From Actinidia chinensis (Eukaryota; Streptophyta; Magnoliopsida; Ericales; Actinidiaceae): DNA of 10,000 bases. Where the stretch lies: positions 4,474,021-4,484,020 of the forward strand of contig CM018897.1 of assembly GCA_009663005.1 (NCBI GenBank), read 5' to 3'. The position numbers were made by a program, and so were the translations under genes. Of the stretch, positions 7,960 through 10,000 are shown piece after piece (the first letter of the stretch is position 1; each line of letters starts with the position of its first letter). Below the pieces are notes generated by a model. It was not told the DNA's origin. It saw only the letters and a list, made by a program, of their open reading frames with translations, and ran no database searches.

Positions 7960-8295
7960 CTTCCTTCATCATATGCAATCAATCTCAGCTTACAATTGCA
8001 TTATACGGGGAAGGGATGTCGATGACAATGAACTCTGTCATTAACTCTTGGGACCCAACTCGGACTTTGAGGCTTACGATTCCCAAAGGCCAATGTGGGA
8101 GCTCGTGAAGGCTTCAAGTCAGCCTCAAACAGTTTAAATTGCTTGAAAAGGTCATAGTACATTACCTTAACCAAGCTTCTAGTGTCCACAAGGATCTTTT
8201 TCATATCATAATTGTGGACCCATAACTGGATCCAATGGAACGCTGTGCAGGTGTTAGACCTGCTCAAAATTAGCCTTAGTAAAGGTAATGCTTCC
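7960..8295 (-). pseudogene. Aspartic protease domain of the Tat-type element
   Basis: The retroviral-type protease cleaves the gag-pol polyprotein. The minus strand reads VHNYDMKKILVDTRSLVKVMYYDLFKQFKLF, in which the active-site Asp (8184-8186) is present but the following DTG/DSG glycine is Arg (AGA, 8178-8180). A frame change near 8090 is followed by VSLKVRVGSQELMTEFIVIDIPSPYNAIV. The next conserved segment, normally GRDWLH, is broken by two TGA stops. A one-base insertion near 7920 shifts the frame again. The domain is recognisable over its full length and inactive. Confidence 0.85.
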
Positions 8296-9565
8296 TAACT
8301 CAGAATGGCTTTGTCTTGGCTTTTTCACTATTGGTTAGACCTAGAGGACCTTGTGTATTTGTCAGAAGATGCGGATCTCTCCCTGGATCTTACTTTTAAG
8401 ATAGGGGTAGTTTGGGCCTCCTGTGAATGTACCCAAAGGTAGGTCTTCGTCCAAGGTATCGTTATCTTTGGCATTACCTCGGTCAAACCTAAGATTAGGT
8501 CTGACTTTAGTTTCCTTTGCCTTAGTCTTTTCATGACCAACATACTCCTTAAAGTGTCCAGCCTAAACAAGCTGATTGAGAAAAGTCTTAAAGGCTTGGC
8601 AATTCTCGATTTAGTGCCATTTTTCCTCGTGAAAAGTGCACTTCCACCTCTAATTGCGCTTTGTGGGATCTTCCCCTATGGGGGTGGGCTTTCGGTAGTA
8701 CGACTTGTCTCTAATTCGGGTGAGGAGCTTATAGATTGGCTCTTTAAAGACTACATTGATGCCTTGCCTCACCTGATTTTCATAGTCTCCCATACTTTTT
8801 TGATACTTGAATTTGCTATTGCCCCTGGAAGAAGTCCCTACAACTCGCTCTGCTTGCCTGACATCATCCTCTAGTCCAGCAAAAATTTCAACTCTAGACA
8901 TGAGTTCGTGGAGCTCATTTGGAGGATTGAGTGCTAGGTTTTCCTATAGTTTTTGCTTGGGGTCAGCCCGAGCTTGTAACTAACTACGACTAACTCCTTT
9001 AAACACTCCTCAATATTATAATAGAGCTCCCAATATCTCTTGCTATAATTATGGAGCATCTCATTTTTACCTTTTCTGAGCATCAAGAGTGAGCTGACGC
9101 CCTTGGGTGCCTTTGGGTTGATTACAAACTGAGCCACAAATGACTAGATAAGTTGATAGAAGCTTTCAATGGACCCGGCAGGGAGTTTGTCAAACCACTT
9201 CAGTCCGAGGTCTCCCAGGCTCGATGAAAACACCTTGCACATGAGTGCATCAAGGTGTTCCAAAGTAACATCATCTGCCTAAAGTGGCTGATGTGGGACC
9301 TCGGATCTGACTTTTCGTCATATAGGGTAAACTTTAGTGGACTGAACTTTTTTGGAGGATCCATTCCCTCAATCTCGGTTATGAATGGGGTGTACCTCAA
9401 AAATTGTAGTGGCTACTCGGACTTGGCTATCTTGGCATGGGATTTAGCTGAGGATTTGTTTTTGCAGCCAAGGTGGTTCTGGCATGTAACTTGGCCTGTA
9501 AGCCACCCTCGTTTCGAGCATTGGCAAATAGTTTTCCCTTCTTGCCTAGAGTTCTGGGAATGAGG
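8296..9565 (-). pseudogene. Gag of the Tat-type Ty3/gypsy element
   Basis: The gag of Ty3/gypsy elements forms the particle that holds the RNA. A variable N-terminal part (ANARNEGGLQAKLHARTTL, from about 9565) leads into TPFITEIEGMDPPKKFSPLKF, TLYDEKSDPRSHISHFRQMM, then after a frame change near 9270 CKVFSSSLGDLGLKWFDKLPAGSIESF. FVAQFVINPKAPKGVSSLL, LRKGKNEMLHNYSKRYWELY and VASYKLGL-like residues follow. A further frame change near 8960 precedes ENLALNPPNELHELMSRVEIF, LEDDVRQAER, INVVFKEPIYKLL. The end holds a zinc knuckle and an acidic tail (DNDTLDEDLPLGTFTGGPNYPY, split by no break). Several stops interrupt it. The original start codon is not certain, because the N-terminus carries stops. 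Confidence 0.9.
8599..8640 (-). other. Gag zinc knuckle
   Basis: The minus strand reads WKCTFHEEKWH, a stop, then IENC: a C-x2-H-x4-H-x4-C arrangement with Cys codons at 8638-8640 and 8599-8601. The glycine normally before the second ligand is Trp, and an in-frame TAA follows the second His. Such knuckles bind the genomic RNA. The His in place of the second Cys is, as I recall, usual in this family, not a new change. Confidence 0.6.
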
Positions 9566-9657
9566 GTCTGCTCTTGTCAGGTGGATCGACTATTAGTTCT
9601 GTCATTTATGCTTTCAAAAGACATTATATCGATTTATAGATATCTATTTTTAATTTC

Positions 9658-9671
9658 TATAGATATCACCA
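9658..9671 (-). other. Candidate primer-binding site
   Basis: Immediately inside the 5' LTR the minus strand reads AT then TGGTGATATCTATA. A TGG two bases after the LTR end is the canonical position for pairing with the CCA end of a tRNA primer. I cannot assign the tRNA. A 10-bp direct repeat TATAGATATC (9635-9644 and 9658-9667) overlaps it, so the downstream bases may have changed. Confidence 0.5.
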
Positions 9672-9673
9672 AT

Positions 9674-10000
9674 TGTGGGAGTGAGTGTTTGAGGAAAGGA
9701 GAAAGGAAATCAAAAATAGACACCTACTATGGCTGAGCAACGATTGACGGTAACTACGGGTGCTTCACTTGTTCTTTATAAGGCTGAAACATTGAATTTG
9801 GCCATTAAAGCTATTTTTAAAAAATGGCTATCTGATGGTCAAGTCAGTTAACCAGACATATATGGTAGAGAAAGAATGCAAGTAAATAGCTGAGATAGGT
9901 TAACTTTGTGTACATTTGAACGAATAAGAGCTGGCCTAATTTAGCATAATTCGATGCGTACCTGGACTTGCCAACTGTTATGTCACTAAATAGGCGACCA
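9674..10000 (-). repeat. 5' LTR of the Tat-type element (U5/R part, runs off right edge)
   Basis: Starts with TG at 9674-9675 (minus-strand CA end) and matches 3865-4188 throughout. Conserved blocks include TGTTTGAGGAAAGGAG, GGAAATCAAAAATAGA, TATATGGTAGAG, GAATGCA and ATGTCACTA. The rest of the LTR, including most of U3 and the outer end, is outside the window. Compared with the other LTR this copy has lost the TATA box. Confidence 0.85.

Larger units (their letters stand above)
3865..10000 (-). mobile_element. Degenerate Tat/Ogre-type Ty3/gypsy LTR retrotransposon, partial
   Basis: Order on the minus strand: 5' LTR (9674 to beyond the window), primer-binding site, gag, protease, RT, RNase H, second RNase H, truncated integrase, noncoding block, polypurine tract candidate, 3' LTR (3865 to about 4938). 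The pol order with integrase after RNase H is Ty3/gypsy, and the extra RNase H between RT-RNase H and integrase is the known mark of the Tat/Ogre lineage. Both LTRs were identified by direct comparison of 3865-4188 with 9674-10000. The coding parts contain many stops and at least five frame changes, and the integrase core is absent, so the copy cannot move by itself. Confidence 0.9.

Noticed and set aside
8328..8570. 80-codon minus-strand frame within gag
   Set aside because: The real gag frame here is another one (RPNLRFDRGN, DEDLPLGTFTGGPNYPY), so this is a shadow.
1..10000. A novel defence or regulatory system, CRISPR array, tRNA or rRNA genes
   Set aside because: No spaced identical repeats, no cloverleaf or rRNA core, and no gene cluster other than retrotransposon remnants were seen.

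Overview
The window is plant nuclear DNA made almost entirely of decayed LTR retrotransposons and AT-rich noncoding sequence. I see no intact host gene, rRNA, tRNA, CRISPR array or bacterial-type operon. The evidence for a plant, most likely a eudicot, is the co-occurrence of a Ty1/copia gag of the plant UBN2/RWQQKM type and a Ty3/gypsy element of the Tat/Ogre type, which carries a second RNase H after the RT-linked one. Compact AT-rich introns and TATA boxes of plant style fit this. Species cannot be named from the sequence alone.

Left part (1-3864). Positions 1-925 hold, on the minus strand, the gag of a Ty1/copia element. It runs off the left edge exactly at the start of its zinc knuckle. 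The gag stays in one reading phase for about 308 codons and is broken only by six single stop codons. Beside it (about 866-1340) is a dense cluster of imperfect copies of the palindrome TTCAACCGGTTGAA. Then come an extremely AT-rich stretch (1380-1860), a possible minus-strand LTR/promoter region (about 2010-2357, weak) and unassigned noncoding DNA with a 19-bp repeat pair (3148 and 3250).

Right part (3865-10000). A Tat-type Ty3/gypsy element lies on the minus strand. Its 5' LTR begins at 9674 and leaves the window; the matching 3' LTR starts at 3865. Reading leftwards from 9674 one finds the primer-binding site, gag, protease, reverse transcriptase, RT-linked RNase H, a tether, a second RNase H, and the first half of the integrase zinc-binding domain. 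Integrase stops near 5365, so its catalytic core is missing. Between the integrase remnant and the 3' LTR there is a plus-strand promoter-like block (ACGT boxes, TATAAATAG) followed by a transcript-leader-like stretch with an 88-bp intron-like segment. This is the place where Tat-lineage elements are known to carry antisense extra genes.

Functionally the element is dead. Gag and pol are broken by frameshifts and stops, the protease DTG reads DTR, the RT box YIDD reads YIDN, and integrase is truncated. Its two LTRs are only about 70-75% identical by eye, so the insertion is old. The copia gag looks younger or differently decayed, because it has point stops but no frameshift. The most promising things to look at are the antisense promoter/intron region, the palindrome cluster, and the 15-bp exact repeat that brackets the integrase breakpoint and the 3' LTR edge.
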